In this document: positions 46,601-58,800 of the stretch, one piece after another
Numbering within the stretch: the stretch's first letter is position 1
How the letters are laid out: every line of letters starts with the position of its first letter
The notes under the pieces: model-generated
The model's database searches: none
Told to the model about the DNA's origin: nothing
What the model saw: only the letters and a program-made list of their open reading frames with translations
Source: Cydia pomonella
Taxonomy: Eukaryota; Arthropoda; Insecta; Lepidoptera; Tortricidae
Assembly (NCBI RefSeq): GCF_033807575.1
Contig: NC_084710.1
Coordinates: 18,084,357 to 18,148,356 of the forward strand
DNA: 64,000 bases
Direction: 5' to 3'
Position numbers and translations under genes: made by a program

Positions 46601-47694
46601 ATTACGGGATTGTGGTCCCAAAGGGTTGCTTGAAGTATGCATGGTTTGTAGGGTTTTGGCACTAAAAGGCTTTTATACAGACGGATTTAAACTATTGTGA
46701 ATTAAGTACAACTTTCTCAACAGTTATTTAGGAATAAAATGACGTGAAAAGGCCTTTACGAGCTGGTGTGGTTAATAAATAGGTATTTACGATTCAAGTG
46801 CAGAAAATAGGAAATTCGCAACGAGTGGTGATAAATTAAAACACGACCGAAGGGACACGAGTTAAATCGACACGAGTTGCGAATTACCTATTCGCACGTG
46901 TATCATACAACGTTTTACAGTACATATGGCTCTTTAAAGTTTCGACATATGCACGGAAAGTGCTCATTCCCTCACGCGTGCGGGAAAGTACCTAAAGATA
47001 TTTTTCACATCACCTATTCGGAAAAGGGCTTTTTCGGAGTCGGAATCAAAATAGCACATTTTTTCCCTGCTAGGAGTAGGAGGCAACAAAGTGTCACTTT
47101 TCCGTCTAGGACACATTTTTTTTACTTTTTGCATACTATTTTTTAGCTTCAATTATGTTTTTGATACATAATGATTTCCCCATAGGTGATGTGAAAAGCA
47201 ATTCGTGTCATATGGTATCCAAATGATTTCCACCTTCAGGATTCAACTTGTTTTTTAGAATCCGTCGCTTAGCTTGGGAATCAATTACAGGATTCTTGGC
47301 TACGTTTAGGATTCAATGTACGCCCACGCCGTAAATATGTCATTTTGCTCCCTTGTGAAACATTACTATTTTACTTACGTCGGTTCTAAAAAAGCGCCTC
47401 GACGAACGTAACTTCTTAGGTTGTCACTTGTGCTTTTTTGAATCACTACAGTTTGTACAACTAATTATGAAGGACCCTATGCTGCTGTTCTTCTGGAAAG
47501 CCTTTTCGCTTGAATATTTTTTTATAAATAAGCTTATAGCGATATCAAATAAGACAACTCACCATTACTACTTCGCTACTTTTGCAAAACGATTTTAGCC
47601 GATCGAACAGATATTGTCCGAAATTCAAATGTGCTGGTACTTGAATATTTTCATCTCCATATACGTAAAGACTATTCTTAAACATCGTAGACAT
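32003..47694 (-). CDS. Acyl-CoA synthetase, 4-coumarate-CoA ligase / luciferase-like
   Basis: Nine exons join in phase to 535 aa: 47563-47694, 46030-46237, 45290-45602, 44669-44828, 43084-43232, 42154-42286, 41212-41436, 40657-40827 and 32003-32119. Motifs in order: YSSGTTGMAKG (ATP/AMP-binding P-loop), YGMTE, TGDLGYYD, GRLKEIIFYDGYK (hinge) and NQTGKIIRR with the catalytic Lys. The enzyme should adenylate a carboxylic acid and pass it to CoA; the substrate cannot be read from the sequence. The length is normal. It ends KTGQ, so it lacks the peroxisomal SKL signal of firefly luciferase and many relatives. AATAAA overlaps the region just after the stop. The 8.5-kb last intron holds two nested retrotransposons, and intron 2 holds two extra copies of the end of exon 2. 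Confidence 0.92.
32754..35628 (-). pseudogene. CR1-type ORF2 with a one-base frameshift
   Basis: The endonuclease starts at MHQNIASIL (35628) and has FTET, GDFNIN and LSDHD. The reverse transcriptase continues to about 33890, where the frame is lost and resumes at the MSKAFDF block (33884-32754). The cause is a run of nine A (minus strand; T at 33909-33917) where eight keep the frame. FADD and GVPQGSVLGPLLF are intact in the second part. Without the extra base the two parts make about 950 aa. A sequencing error in the homopolymer is possible. The C-terminus (YYSVNDF) resembles the nested plus-strand fragment. Confidence 0.85.
35648..35925 (-). pseudogene. CR1-type ORF1, 3' part beyond the nested insertion
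   Basis: The minus strand reads openly through HERHYSYDTNLNL, SFDMFLPSGQLSRRGIANII and a basic tail to a TAG at 35648, 17 bp before the ORF2 ATG. This looks like the C-terminal part of the SGNH-like domain and tail of ORF1, cut off from 37133-38385 by the nested element. Confidence 0.65.
35890..37132 (+). mobile_element. Nested 5'-truncated CR1-group element
   Basis: Plus-strand copy inserted in ORF1 of the minus-strand element. Only the last 60 or so codons of its ORF2 remain (NKVPTDIVNLPLNKF, then SKAYYAVNDFID), ending with a stop at 36105. About 1 kb of 3' UTR follows, with five small hairpins and an ATTTTATTTT repeat block, ending in a (GATT)n tail at 37111-37132. The left junction could be anywhere in 35880-35935. 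It is related to, but clearly not the same family as, the element it hit. Confidence 0.8.
36241..36995 (+). repeat. Array of five similar short hairpins in a retrotransposon 3' UTR
   Basis: Motifs of the form CTTAGAGAC, 4-8 bases, ACATCTCTAAG recur at 36241-36265, 36357-36380, 36832-36850, 36890-36912 and 36973-36995. Each can pair with itself (TTAGAGA with TCTCTAA); the third has lost part of the left arm. Spacing is irregular. Confidence 0.8.
37133..38385 (-). pseudogene. CR1-type ORF1, 5' part: PHD finger, coiled coil, SGNH-like domain
   Basis: From ATG 38385 (MSPKSQKKACFTCK). Residues 10-62 form a Cys/His finger of PHD type (CFTC, CSKC, HVTC, CQSC). About 140-200 is a coiled coil with heptad Leu. 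The end has an esterase-like stretch with IGENDFE, which matches the Gly-x-Asn-Asp block of SGNH hydrolases; the block where the nucleophile Ser is expected reads TDNKHG. Reading continues artificially to 37048 into the tail of the nested element that truncates it. Confidence 0.8.
38641..40656. other. Acyl-CoA synthetase intron, no exon seen
   Basis: AT-rich intron. Motifs around GGTACCTTGTCACG occur here (39482, 39682) and on the other side of the retrotransposon (32259, 32436), partly in inverted orientation. No coding or RNA gene found. Confidence 0.4.
41437..42153. other. Acyl-CoA synthetase intron 6
   Basis: Nothing recognised in this intron. Confidence 0.4.
42375..42555. mobile_element. 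Imperfect inverted-repeat element
   Basis: Left arm ATTCCCACC with GAGCGCATTT and right arm AAATGCGCTCC with GGTGGGAAT are inverted. GC-rich DNA in an AT-rich intron, non-coding. Probably a degraded MITE. Confidence 0.5.
43668..43724. repeat. (TA)n microsatellite
   Basis: Interrupted TA run of about 55 bp in an intron of the acyl-CoA synthetase gene. Confidence 0.95.
43732..43850 (+). repeat. Dispersed SINE-like repeat
   Basis: Contains GTGGCAAACAAGCATACG, CGCCTGATTGTAAGC, CCTGCAACTCCAGAGG and TTGCTGACCCT. Related to the repeat at 30740-30830. Confidence 0.6.
44989..45198. repeat. Tandem duplication, 106-bp unit
   Basis: Two almost identical copies starting GGCATTGCTGTAAGG lie head to tail in an intron of the acyl-CoA synthetase gene; they differ by one A in a homopolymer and at the end. 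Confidence 0.9.
45743..45820 (-). other. Duplicated part of acyl-CoA synthetase exon 2, copy a
   Basis: A 78-nt copy of the end of exon 2 with its donor (AAAG then GTCAGT) and a preceding ACACAG. It encodes FTGAAYTPLDLETGK without a stop and is phase 1 on both sides, so it could be spliced in without shifting the frame. The upstream sequence lacks a good pyrimidine tract. Confidence 0.7.
45880..45957 (-). other. Duplicated part of acyl-CoA synthetase exon 2, copy b
   Basis: A second 78-nt copy with the same borders (ACACAG before, GTATGA after), also open and phase 1-1. Together with copy a and the real exon this makes a three-unit array of about 137-150 bp spacing. Confidence 0.7.
46238..47562. 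other. Acyl-CoA synthetase intron 1 with dispersed repeats
   Basis: About 46808-46960 carries GAAATTCGCAACGAGTGG and, inverted, ACGAGTTGCGAATTACC, followed by CGCACGTGTATCATACAACG. This is a repeat type common in Lepidoptera. No exon found. Confidence 0.45.
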
Positions 47695-49816
47695 TTTATT
47701 CAAAACTATTATATTTATATATATTTTTTATATTGTTACCTACTTTAGGTTTCAGAAAATATGTACCTAGTAGGAAGTACTATATATGCTTCACGTCTTG
47801 ACGCGACAGTCGGTTGCAACAAACAGAAGTATTATGTTACATTCCCTAATATATAATAAAAGTGTTATCAACAAAACTAAATAGTAATAAAAAGATAAGT
47901 AGGTAAATATGATAAGCTAAATTTTGTTGGTTCTGCTAGCAAGTAGCAACAGATGTGATGTCGATAAACAAGGATGGTATATTTAGGGTTCCGTACCAAA
48001 AAGGTAAAAGGAACCCACTCACGCTAGGATGGTCCGGGTCCGGGGTCCGCATTTCGTTTTCTATGACGGGTGATTGATAATTGATTATGTGATGTTTTGT
48101 ATAGAAAACGGAGTGTCGGGCACCTCGGCTCGGACCTGAGGGCCTACCGCGAACCACGTTCGATGTGTTGCCTCACTGTCGCACTTGTAAATTCGTACAT
48201 AAGTGTGACAGGAACACACACGCAACACGTCGAACGTGGTGCGCGGTAGGCCCTCTAGACTGTTCTGGCGTGAGTCATATTGTAATATTGTATGGTGCTT
48301 GCTGGGTGTGTGGTGCTGGTTGCTTAATATTAAATATCTAGAGAACTGCTTCGAAATTTGGAAAAGTTATGAACAAGGCTACCTTATTTTGTTTACTTTT
48401 TTGCTTACTATTTTTTAGCTTAAATAAATGTTTTGAAACATAATAATTTCCCCATAGGTGATACGAAAAGCAGTATGTATCACATGATAGCAAAATTATT
48501 TCCACCTTGGGCGTTATCACGCCGTAAATATGTAATTTTGTTTCCTTGTGACACAATTCACTATTTTTTTACAAGGGGCAAAGTTGTTGTTTAACCACTA
48601 ATATTGATACTCGAGAAGGTGAAAGATTCCACAACTGAACCACGACACGAGCGTAGCGAGTGGTTCGAAAAGTGGAATCTTGAGCGTATCAAACACATTT
48701 TTTTTCCAATGACTCTTGTCGATAAAATGCAACTGACATCAGTTTTTGAACATCATCATCATAAGTCCGCTATTTGTACTTATTTTTATTGTGGAATAAA
48801 GTATTCATCTTTTGATAATTGGTAATCAAAGAGCATATAATGATTGTAATCTACAACCTTTAAAGTTAACAAACCTTGATAGCGGGTTTCAGGATTTAGC
48901 GCCACTTAGCGTACGATTCGTAAACTAAAGAAATTTTCTAGCCAGCCATACAATACAAATGTATGTCACACCATCACACTATGAAGTCACATATTCAAAT
49001 TAATAAATAATATTGCCTAAAATAAACAATACTTTGAATCAGTGTTAAATTGAACTTTAATCGTTAAAATGTTTTTAAATTGTAAAATTACTTACGAGGC
49101 GTAAATATATAATATAATATTACAAGAATACACACAACACCTGTATACTACATTCAGAACAAGAAGAATTTGCTATTCAATGACACTTACGCGAGTGTTG
49201 CCAAGTCGTACAATTAATACTATATTAGTTTTTTATATTGACAGCATAATGGCCAGCTAAAATACGAGTTAGAATATACAAAAGTCATCAAATTAAAATC
49301 AGAATCATGCAAATAACTAAAAATTACAAGTTATAAATTACTAAATTTGTAAAAGTGGATTTTGAATGTGTTTTCCAAATTGTATTTTATTTTAGTAGAA
49401 AAATATAATTTGTGATTGGTATTACTAATAATTGCCCTGACCCCATCCATCAAAAGTTTATATAGTAAATGTGATACCAATTTTAAGCTTATTTCTGCTC
49501 TTTAAAAACGTTGTGAGTGTTTATTATACATATGATTTTGTCGATTCATTGCTATCATTTCGAGAACAGTGCTTAAATTTACTTGCAAACTATAAATAAT
49601 CCCGATGTTATGTGACATCCTTGTCCAGACGTTTTGCTTCTTATTGTGTTCTATTTCTATGCTCTACAACGATGTTTATTATACTAGCGTAACTTATTTC
49701 GCTTTCAGATACTAAATGGATAACGTTTGAGAGAAGTGGTGTGCGTTAAAGACGAGTTTAGATGCAGTGCAATATGATTTTGTATTAAAATCTGTTGTTC
49801 ACTGCACAGAGATATC
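47695..49816. other. Divergent region between acyl-CoA synthetase and Amot
   Basis: The two genes are head to head here, so both promoters may lie in this interval. It contains a partial AGGGTTCCGTACC repeat end (47986), the hairpin MITE and a repeat with CACGAGCGTAGCGAGTGG at about 48580-48720. No coding gene found. Confidence 0.4.
48142..48256. mobile_element. Hairpin MITE, copy 2
   Basis: GAGGGCCTACCGCGAACCAC on the left is mirrored by a GGTGCGCGGTAGGCCCTC end on the right. Same family as 24198-24311 but its loop and a few arm bases differ. Confidence 0.8.
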
Positions 49817-52800
49817 ATGGGGTCCATGCGACCAACCGGCCGATTCCTTTCGTTTACGAAGAACATTCCGAGGGCACAGAAACCAACTGGTATGTGTGAT
49901 GTTATTTTGTAACTCTGTGTAAACAAGAATCTTGAGTTATGAATCATGGAATTGATATGATCTTGAATGTCCTTGCTATCTGAATTAAAAGGCAATTTAG
50001 TGTGTTCACTGTCTGTTTATAGTTTATCGTCGGTTTCTTTGTGGAATTGTGCTGATGATGATGACAAAAGTAATAAAAATTGCATCATGCACTTTAAAAT
50101 TGTTTGTTCACTTTCACATTTATATGTTAATTTGACTTCTTAATCATGAGCATTATTTTATATTTCTAGGATGTTTATTTTAATTTTATGGACTGCATCC
50201 TACATTCGCCCAACCTTTATTATTATTATTATATAGCCCTTTGTTCTGAACATGATTGTTCTTTTTGATAGTCTTGAATTATCATATGAAGTCTCTTAGT
50301 TCAGTGTGCCTGTCGGCAAAGGCCTCCTCCAACTCCTTCCAGTATATTCTCTCTCTTGCCACCCTTGTCCAGAGTGGTCCCACTGTACGAATAATTTTGT
50401 CTTCCCATCTTGTTACTTGAGGGCCTTGCGATCTTGACCCGTCTGTAGGGTGCCACATGAGAACTCTTTGGCTCCACTTTTCTGTCTTACATCTTATAGT
50501 GTGACCTGCCCACCTCCATTTTTGCATATCTATGTGAGTGAGGATATCTGCTACTTTTGTTCTAGCTCTTATGTCAGAGCTGCGGTTTCTATCCTGTAGT
50601 TTTACCCCGAGCATGCTCCTCTCCATAGCTTTCTGGCACTTTGCAAGTTTATCTCTTTGTTTTTTAGTAAGAGACCAAGTTTCGCAGCCATAAGTTAGAC
50701 ACGGAAGGACACATGTGTTGAAAGTTTTGCTTTTTATTCGTATACCTAGGTTGCTTTTCATGATTTCTTTAAGTGACCAGTATTTGCTCCAGCCGGATGA
50801 TATTCTTTTTTCGATTTCTTTGTCCATTTGGTCCTTGAAAGATATTATTTGACCTAGATACACGTATTCCTATGTATCGCCCAACCTTAGATAATATTAA
50901 ATAAATAATATATTAATTTAGCTTTTCCCGCTATATGCAATGTGCATTTTTAGTTAATAGCAAACGTAACTATAACTGTTTATTATAGACTGTTATAGGG
51001 ATGAGCTTGTAAAATATATTGCCTTTCCTTTGTTAGCACTTATCCATTGTGTTAAACTAAGGGAATAAACTCATTTGTAGCCAGAGTGGGAACACACTTA
51101 GATTAGACATGTGCAAGACCATTATCGGTCCTGTACTGTTATCCTGATACCTGCAAAATTAAAATAGCCTCCTGACTTCCAGGAGGCAGATCTTAGTCAG
51201 ACGTCGACTCTACAAGTTGTCTTGTACCCATTCTCACAGGTTGAGCTTAATCTTATATCGCTCCCGTGTGTTCTTATGGTACCTATTTTCTCAGGTTGAG
51301 CTTGATGATTGTATATCACTCCCTATTTGCTATTGTAATTGGTGTTAGTTTAGTTTTTTTATTATACATTAATTATTGTTACCATCTGAACTTTTTATTG
51401 GAACAATCCCAACACCTTAGTACATATACAAAAACTCCACTGCCAAAGGGCTATTTGTGCAAATTATGTTAGATATCTATTTTTAGTATTATAATTTGGA
51501 ATAGTTTCTTGATGTTTTTGAAATTTATGGTAAACTGTGTTGTATCACTAATCTAATTATGAAAAAGCTTGTTTTTAATTTTATTGGATATACTATTTAA
51601 TGGCGCCATCTAGTTTTTAGCATTTATTAGGCTTTAAATCTGCTTTGTGACTACCTATAACTGTGTTTCCACTGTAGTCCAAGTTTTATGTTTTGAAATT
51701 ATAAATAGCAGTAGTAGGGTGGTAGTACTGGTATAGTTTTCATTAGAGATGTTACAAATATTCGGTATTCGGCGTATTCGGCCACTTTGCCGAATATTCG
51801 GTATTCGGCCGAATATTGCCTACTATTCGACCGAATACCAAACATCTGTTACATTTAGGTACCTAAAATGAAAAATTACACAAAAATAATATTCTTGGAA
51901 AGTTGTTAAATACAACCTTACCTTTTTTTGCGGCACATTCGTTGATTTTTATTATGGGCCAGATTTGATTGACTAACTATACAGGATTCTTTTTGAACCG
52001 TTAGCCATATTTGAATGTCATTATAGATTAGCAGTACAACACATTTTTGAAAAAAAAGTGGTACTTTTTTATTTGACATTCAAAATAAAAAATATGGTCA
52101 CTGTACTCGTTTGTTTCGAATCGTGCAATACTATAGCAAGCACAATACATTAGGAAGGGATGCTAGAAATGGGATAGCCAATCAGGGCATCGCAAACGTG
52201 TTTAATCTAAGTCCCCTTGCTTATCAAGCGCACCAGTACAAGCGCACTTAATAATGCAATGGGCAGTTCAGAGTGACTGAGATTCAGTTCCTCAAGGTTT
52301 AAGTTACAGTGGCTAAGCAAAGCTAAAATTCGGATTTCAAAAAGAGGCTACAAATTGAAACAAATTGAAAAATATACAAAAAAAAAATATTTCACTAACA
52401 TTTTTTTGGGGTCTATTCGTAACATGCAACTTATACATATATTACCGTATGGCTAACTATTAAAAAAGAACCCTGTATTCATTCACTAGTTCTGAGCAAC
52501 AAAAATGAAATGTTAGCAAATGTTGTGCTTTGTTGGTGAACAGTTTTCATGATAAATGTGACTCAAACTGTACTCACATATATTCAGAACTTCCGAGAGA
52601 GGTGCCGAATATTCGGTATTCGGCCAAAACCACTATTCGTGGCATTTCTAGTTTTCAAACACAACTAAAATGTCAAATTATTATTTAATTTAATCTACAA
52701 CATTGCTGATTCTCATGGTGTATGGGGGTTGTTAGTCTTCTTTAATAGACTCTCATGCTGGAGTGAGTTTTGGCAGGTATTGTCAGTATTAACATAGAGA

Positions 52801-55800
52801 AATAAGAAGTAATAGAGTGCTCACTCCATACATCAGTTTTGGTACTGCGAAAATAATAAACCAAACCAACCACCAAAACTGATGTATGGAGTGAGCACTC
52901 TATTACTTCTTATTTCTCTATGGCATTAATTATAATACTAAATTAGTACATTAAATGTTGCGGCAAGCAAGAAAGTTTACTCAATTTCATGGTAGATGGC
53001 GCTGCTCTGCACATATCGCGCGATACGAGTTCTCAGCGACATATATAAGCGGCGGCGGATTGTCGAGTTTTTTTATTTTTGCAATATCCTTTACTGAATT
53101 AACATGTATACTCGTTTAAATATCATAATATAAAGTGTGTTGTAAATGGCGTCTCAATTGTTATTTCACAAAATATGAGTAACTAGAGTGTACAATTACC
53201 TTTCAGTGGCCAGTGGGTTTCCCCAAAGTTTGTCCGGTAGCGAGACGGATGTCTCAACGTCGAACGAGAACCTGTCCCGTGAGGAGCGCTACGTGGTGCG
53301 CCACACCGCGCGCGTCGAGCCGCAGGGACAGGAAACGCAGACCCAGAACAATAATAATAATAACAACAGGAATTCCTTGAAGGTGATCTAAAATTAAAAA
53401 ATATTTAATTGTCCAGAAGTTAGCAACAAATGATAAATTTTCGTTTCACCCATAGATAATAGTCACTTGTGATAACTTGGGCCGCAAAATCAATTTGCAG
53501 TATATTAATATTTATTACTGATTTGTTATAAAATTATGGATGATTAGTTACCTATAGTATCGTAGCTCAGGCAGTTTTCCGAAACTTGATGACTAAGCGC
53601 CTATTTTGCGTTAGGAGGGTGGGAGGTGGTCTAGTCTGCTGCTGGCAGGCCCAACTCCTCAACCTTTTATGTTGAGCAGGACCTCGGGGAGATCTCTCGA
53701 AGATCCGAGATGTTTTGCCCTGTATGGAGCCACTGCGCTGGCTGTCTCTTCTATCTCTATGTAGCCTTGGCATAGGGAACTGCCTGTAACACTTGTCTTG
53801 ATAACATTACTTCAATATTGTTTAAATTTTCGTAGAAGTTACGACCAAACCCCATTATCAAGGTTGCAATTCATTGAAAATCAGAGTTGGCAAAAGTATC
53901 TACCGTAGGGAACCCAAACTTCACCGTTTGTGCCCAACGTCACCCAAATAAAATATTAAACCAAATAATAAATTTACCAAGAAACGTTGAATTCACAATG
54001 AAGAGAGCTGCGTAAATATAGTTTAAAACTAAAAAATATATATTACTAGGTTGAGTATGGATGCCAAAGAATCCCCAACTTCGCAATATCAATTTTTTTG
54101 TATGATAATTATACCAAAAGTCATTCCAAATCCTAAATGTAGGTAGGTGTAGGTGGTATCGCATTTTCTCAAAGGTTAGTTGGAAGAGATCCCTTTTAGG
54201 GATAAGTTCGCCTTTGTACGTAACATTTTTTTTGTTTTGTCTTGTCTGTTTTATGTTAACCTATGTTATATAGGTGTATCTATATTTGTATATATTATAT
54301 ATGTAGGTATATTTAAAATGTATATTTGCGTAAGTATAGTATCATAGTAGTCTTGACTTGTCTATTTCTATATCAACTCTTTACAATCCTGCACCAAACT
54401 TAACTCTTTCTGTTCAGCACAATGGTTGACTGGTAGAGAATGCCTCAAGTCGTTAAGTCCGCCATTTGTACTCTTGTTTTGTAAATTTGTGCAATAAAGT
54501 TAAAATAAATAAATAAATTTTTAAAAAGCCTATGAATCTTATGATATAATTTGTAGTGGAATTATGATTTAATGTTAGTTAAGGCGAAGCTATGTACTAT
54601 AGGCGAATTTAGGGTACGTATTTTCCGCAACCCTTATTTTCAATGAACTGCAATACTGATGATTGTTTGAATAAGATGCTCTAGATTGACCTCTCACATT
54701 TTAGCGTTTATCCCGATTGATTGCGTCTTCTTCACTAGCTATTGGCACGCATGTCTCGCAAGATTAACACATTCATTGCCAGCGGTTCTCAGATCGTGGG
54801 TACTTTTCGCTTTAAAGTGGATAAACCACGTAATTCGCTACAAGGATAGCGCGTAGCTCGCACTGGCAGTTATTGTGTTAGACTTACCTCTTCACATAAA
54901 TGAGTAGGTTCTATATTAACCGTAATGGTATTTTGTGCAGGAAAGTGTGACCGGTAGCAACCGCAACTCCCTGAAAGAGTCCGTGGGTGGCGGTAACAGT
55001 AACCGGAGCTCGCTCGACGTGTCTTCTTCATCTTACAACACGCTCATCATCCACAACCAAGACGACCCATGGCCGGCGCGGCCGACACCTATTCGGTAAG
55101 TTCCTCAGTCTTTTTTCCCACTTTGGTTTGTGGCGCGGCGCAACGACCCGAAGTCAATCTTAGAATCCGGCAGCAAATACCGCCATGCTTCTCGGTCCGA
55201 AGCCGATTCTGTCCTTTCAATGGCGCCGAGTCCGCTGAGATCTTTTTGCACTTCGTTCCACTTGTTGAGATCACTTTACAAAATAAATTCCATCCCAATG
55301 GTAAATCCATTGATATAAGTAAAAGGGGTAGATATGTGACGTTAATAGTTGACAAAACTAAAATCTGGTCCAGCACACATACATTTGCAAATACTACACA
55401 CCATTATAATGTACATGTGCACAACGAGCAACAAGGATAACCAAATATAGTTAACAGTGCTGCGCAAGCGAGACCCCTATATTTTGCGTATTCCTCGAGG
55501 TGCAACAGAGAAAAACTAATAACATTATACAAATGTGTAGGCGAGACGTACATACTTCTTACATTGTCGTCTTAAAGTGATATTAAATCATTTCGATTTT
55601 TAAAAAATATCAATGATTTGATATTACCTAATCTTAGACCGTCTCTCTCAAGCAAATATCTGAGCGAGCGAGTTACACTGAGATTAATATCAAATTATTG
55701 ACTATCATATTTTTAAAGCATGAAATTGACCCTCGTTTTTAACTTCTGAAACCCTGGTCGACTATTCACTATGTTCAACTAACGTGTCGCCTCGAGAAAA

Positions 55801-58800
55801 CCAGTATAACGATATGATCTCAGTTGATAGGGATCTCGAGGTTTCAGGGTTTCACTTCCGATGGTTTTTCGGAAAAGACAGGTACGCTTGACAAGAGCCA
55901 ATATTGTAATCACTGGTAATTCGTAGTTACTCCTGGTATTTATATATTCCAATCGTTCACCGAGCGCACGACTCAAGAGAACCAATATAAAAGTGTGAAC
56001 CTTGTTTATTCATAGCTACGATACGTATACGGATTCACTTATATTGGACAAGTTGTAAGTCATGGGAATAAACGCCTTCAACGTCGGTCTTTATTAGGTA
56101 GCGTCAGGAAACAAATATTTATAGAATATATACGAAATTAAAATAAATAGGCACTTTATTTATTTTATGGAAAACAATTATTTTTTCGCTAACACACTAA
56201 ATAAAATATGTAAAACCGTATGTATTTTATATGTAAAACCGATAGTTTATCTATACAATTAAAAAAAATATGCGTAGAGGGCGGTATAAAAAGGAAAATT
56301 ATAATGTATGGAGAGAAAAAAATTGTATCAAAAACGAAACCGAACATCATTTTTAATTTTCACAATTCAACGCTAGGCATTTCCACTGCTGCGGCTCGTT
56401 TTAAAATAGAAACAAGTTAAAGTTTTTTCTCTAAACATAATAGTTTTAATTATTTTAACGTTCATACTCATTTTTAGTCAAAAAAATTGCAAAAAGTTAT
56501 ATTTTTTTAAATCATTCCCTATCGAAGGCGAAATTAGCAATGTCCCACTTTTCTCGATTTGAGACGGCAGCGTGCCCTTACATTAGAATGTTCAATTTAA
56601 AGTATTCGTTCTGATTTTCATCGTTTTCATTTTCATCACCTTAGTTGCTCTACAAAGAGGACAAATTAAAACAAATACTCAAACGGTAAATACGTAGTTA
56701 GGGAGTTTCGTTCTGTTTATAATCAGCAGTTCCACTACACTAATTGCCAGTTTTTGGATGAAAATGCTTAATTTGTAAACAAAAACCACAAAAATCACTA
56801 TATGTGTACCTATAAGACTTTAAGTGTTCCCTCAATTCTTCATGGATTCCATCATTAGAACTTTGAACCCGGGACGGGACCATCGGCTTTATAGGCAGGG
56901 TCACTGCTCACTAGGCCAGACCAGTCATCATACATTTTACTTGACAAATAGGGATGATTATTATTTATTTCTTTTGTTTATGATAAAAGGTTAAATTTGA
57001 TTGATCTAATATCTGTTCTAAATATTTTTACACAGTTTTCAACATACATAAATACATCTTAAAACTACACTATAACTCGCATATTAAAATTGTAAATCGA
57101 GCTCTCGTTAAAAATGTTGTCCATAGTTTTCCTATTGTTGTACAAGTACTATTTAGTAATTTTTGATGGACTATTCCCGATATTTGGATTTCAAGTTAAT
57201 GCAAGATATTGTTTTAACAATACTATCAGAAAAACTGAATTTTTGGTTAACAACCGGTTATTCGTATATTAAAATAAAAACCGGTTACATTCTATAGTTT
57301 CAAGGAATAGGAGCACATGATTTAAAAAGTTGCATTATTTATAAAAAAAATTGCTGACTCTACAATGCATGAAGTGGGTAGGCCTACTTGACACTCGGAT
57401 AAACGTGTTACTCACATGGGTAATGCATTATTTAGCTGTCGCGCTCACTCAATAACAAGGAAATTTTTAATTTTATTTAGAAAAAATTATGTTTTCAAAT
57501 GTTATAACAGTACTTACGAATGAAAAGTGATACCGTGAGCTTTGTTTTTGTGCTTGGAGCTATTGAAGCACTGGAAAAAGGCGCAACACGGCATTCTTTG
57601 GCAATATTTTATCGAATTTGATGACAATGTTGACACTTCAGCGTCACCCGTACGACTAATTCAATATAGGTCCCGGAACCTATATTTTGTGGCTCACGAT
57701 CGAGCGCCTGGTACCTCATCTACCCCTATTACGTACATCAATGGGTAAATCACGATTTGTACAACCTGTGCTATCTGTTGGGCTGGCACACAAAATGCTT
57801 TCTAAAATTTCTCTGGTCTGGTTGAAGCGTTAAGGTAGTGGTAAGGCGCCTGTTTAACCAATGAGGCCTAGTTTCCCTCGTGGGTAGGAAGGTCAGATGG
57901 CACTTTCATAAGAACTAGTGCTTACGTCAATTCTCGGGAGTATGTTGCCATAGTGGGTCCGCTCAAATATTATGTAAGATCAATGTGCTGAAGACCGGTA
58001 TATAAAAGTTATTGCAGGGAAGATCGTCGTCGAGCAAGAACTCTCGTATTTGTATACGTACGTCACTCACAAACAGAAACGACGAGCTTCACTCCGTCTT
58101 TTCTACCGACCTTCTGTCTACAAAATACTACAGTTAAAAGCGTTGAAAAAGCTTGTAGACGATCTTCTCCACATCGACCTTGAACAAAATGAACATTCCA
58201 CAGAGAACACGAACGAACCAGCAGCGAAGTGAAGCACACCACAACTCAATCCTCGCCATATCACACGTTAAAGAAGGCGGAAACTAAGAAACCCAGTGGC
58301 ATACCCTTGCCCAAGGTCCACAAGGAACAGGCGGTTACCACCACGGCCAACTACATTGATATTGGTGGGCAGAGGATCTACACTAGTCCGCCCGATCATT
58401 CTGTTCAGGTTAGAATAGTTTTGGAAATATTACTAAATTTTTAGCTTAGTGTAATCTCAATAGATGGCGTGCAATCTTTCTACTAAGCAGGTATTTAGGG
58501 GCTATTAGACCCATTACTTAACCGATAGGTTGAACTAACTAGGTTGAGGAGGTAGGTAAGAAAATCTACGGTTTTTTAATGCATATATAAGTATAAGGGC
58601 ATTTTTTACCATGATTCGTACTGGTATGAACTGAATGTTTGGCAACATCATATTTACGCAAAATCTCTACAGTTCGCGAACGAAAACATGGGTAAAATAG
58701 GACTAAACGGGGGGGTGTTCACACCAGAGAAGGGAAGGGCAATTTGGGCGCTCCTACGATTTCTCAGACCTCGTGTGTTACTTGAAGATGATTGCAAAAA

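Noticed and set aside
49705..49995. 96-codon minus-strand frame
   Set aside because: It is antisense to the proposed first coding exon of Amot, whose phase fits the next exon exactly; the minus frame shows no domain.
53030..53110. TATATAAG followed by GC-rich DNA as an alternative Amot promoter
   Set aside because: The position is suggestive but there is no in-frame ATG before exon 2 and no other promoter evidence.
55069..55440. 123-codon plus-strand frame after Amot exon 3
   Set aside because: It overlaps the exon in another frame and continues into intron; no motif and no support from splice structure.
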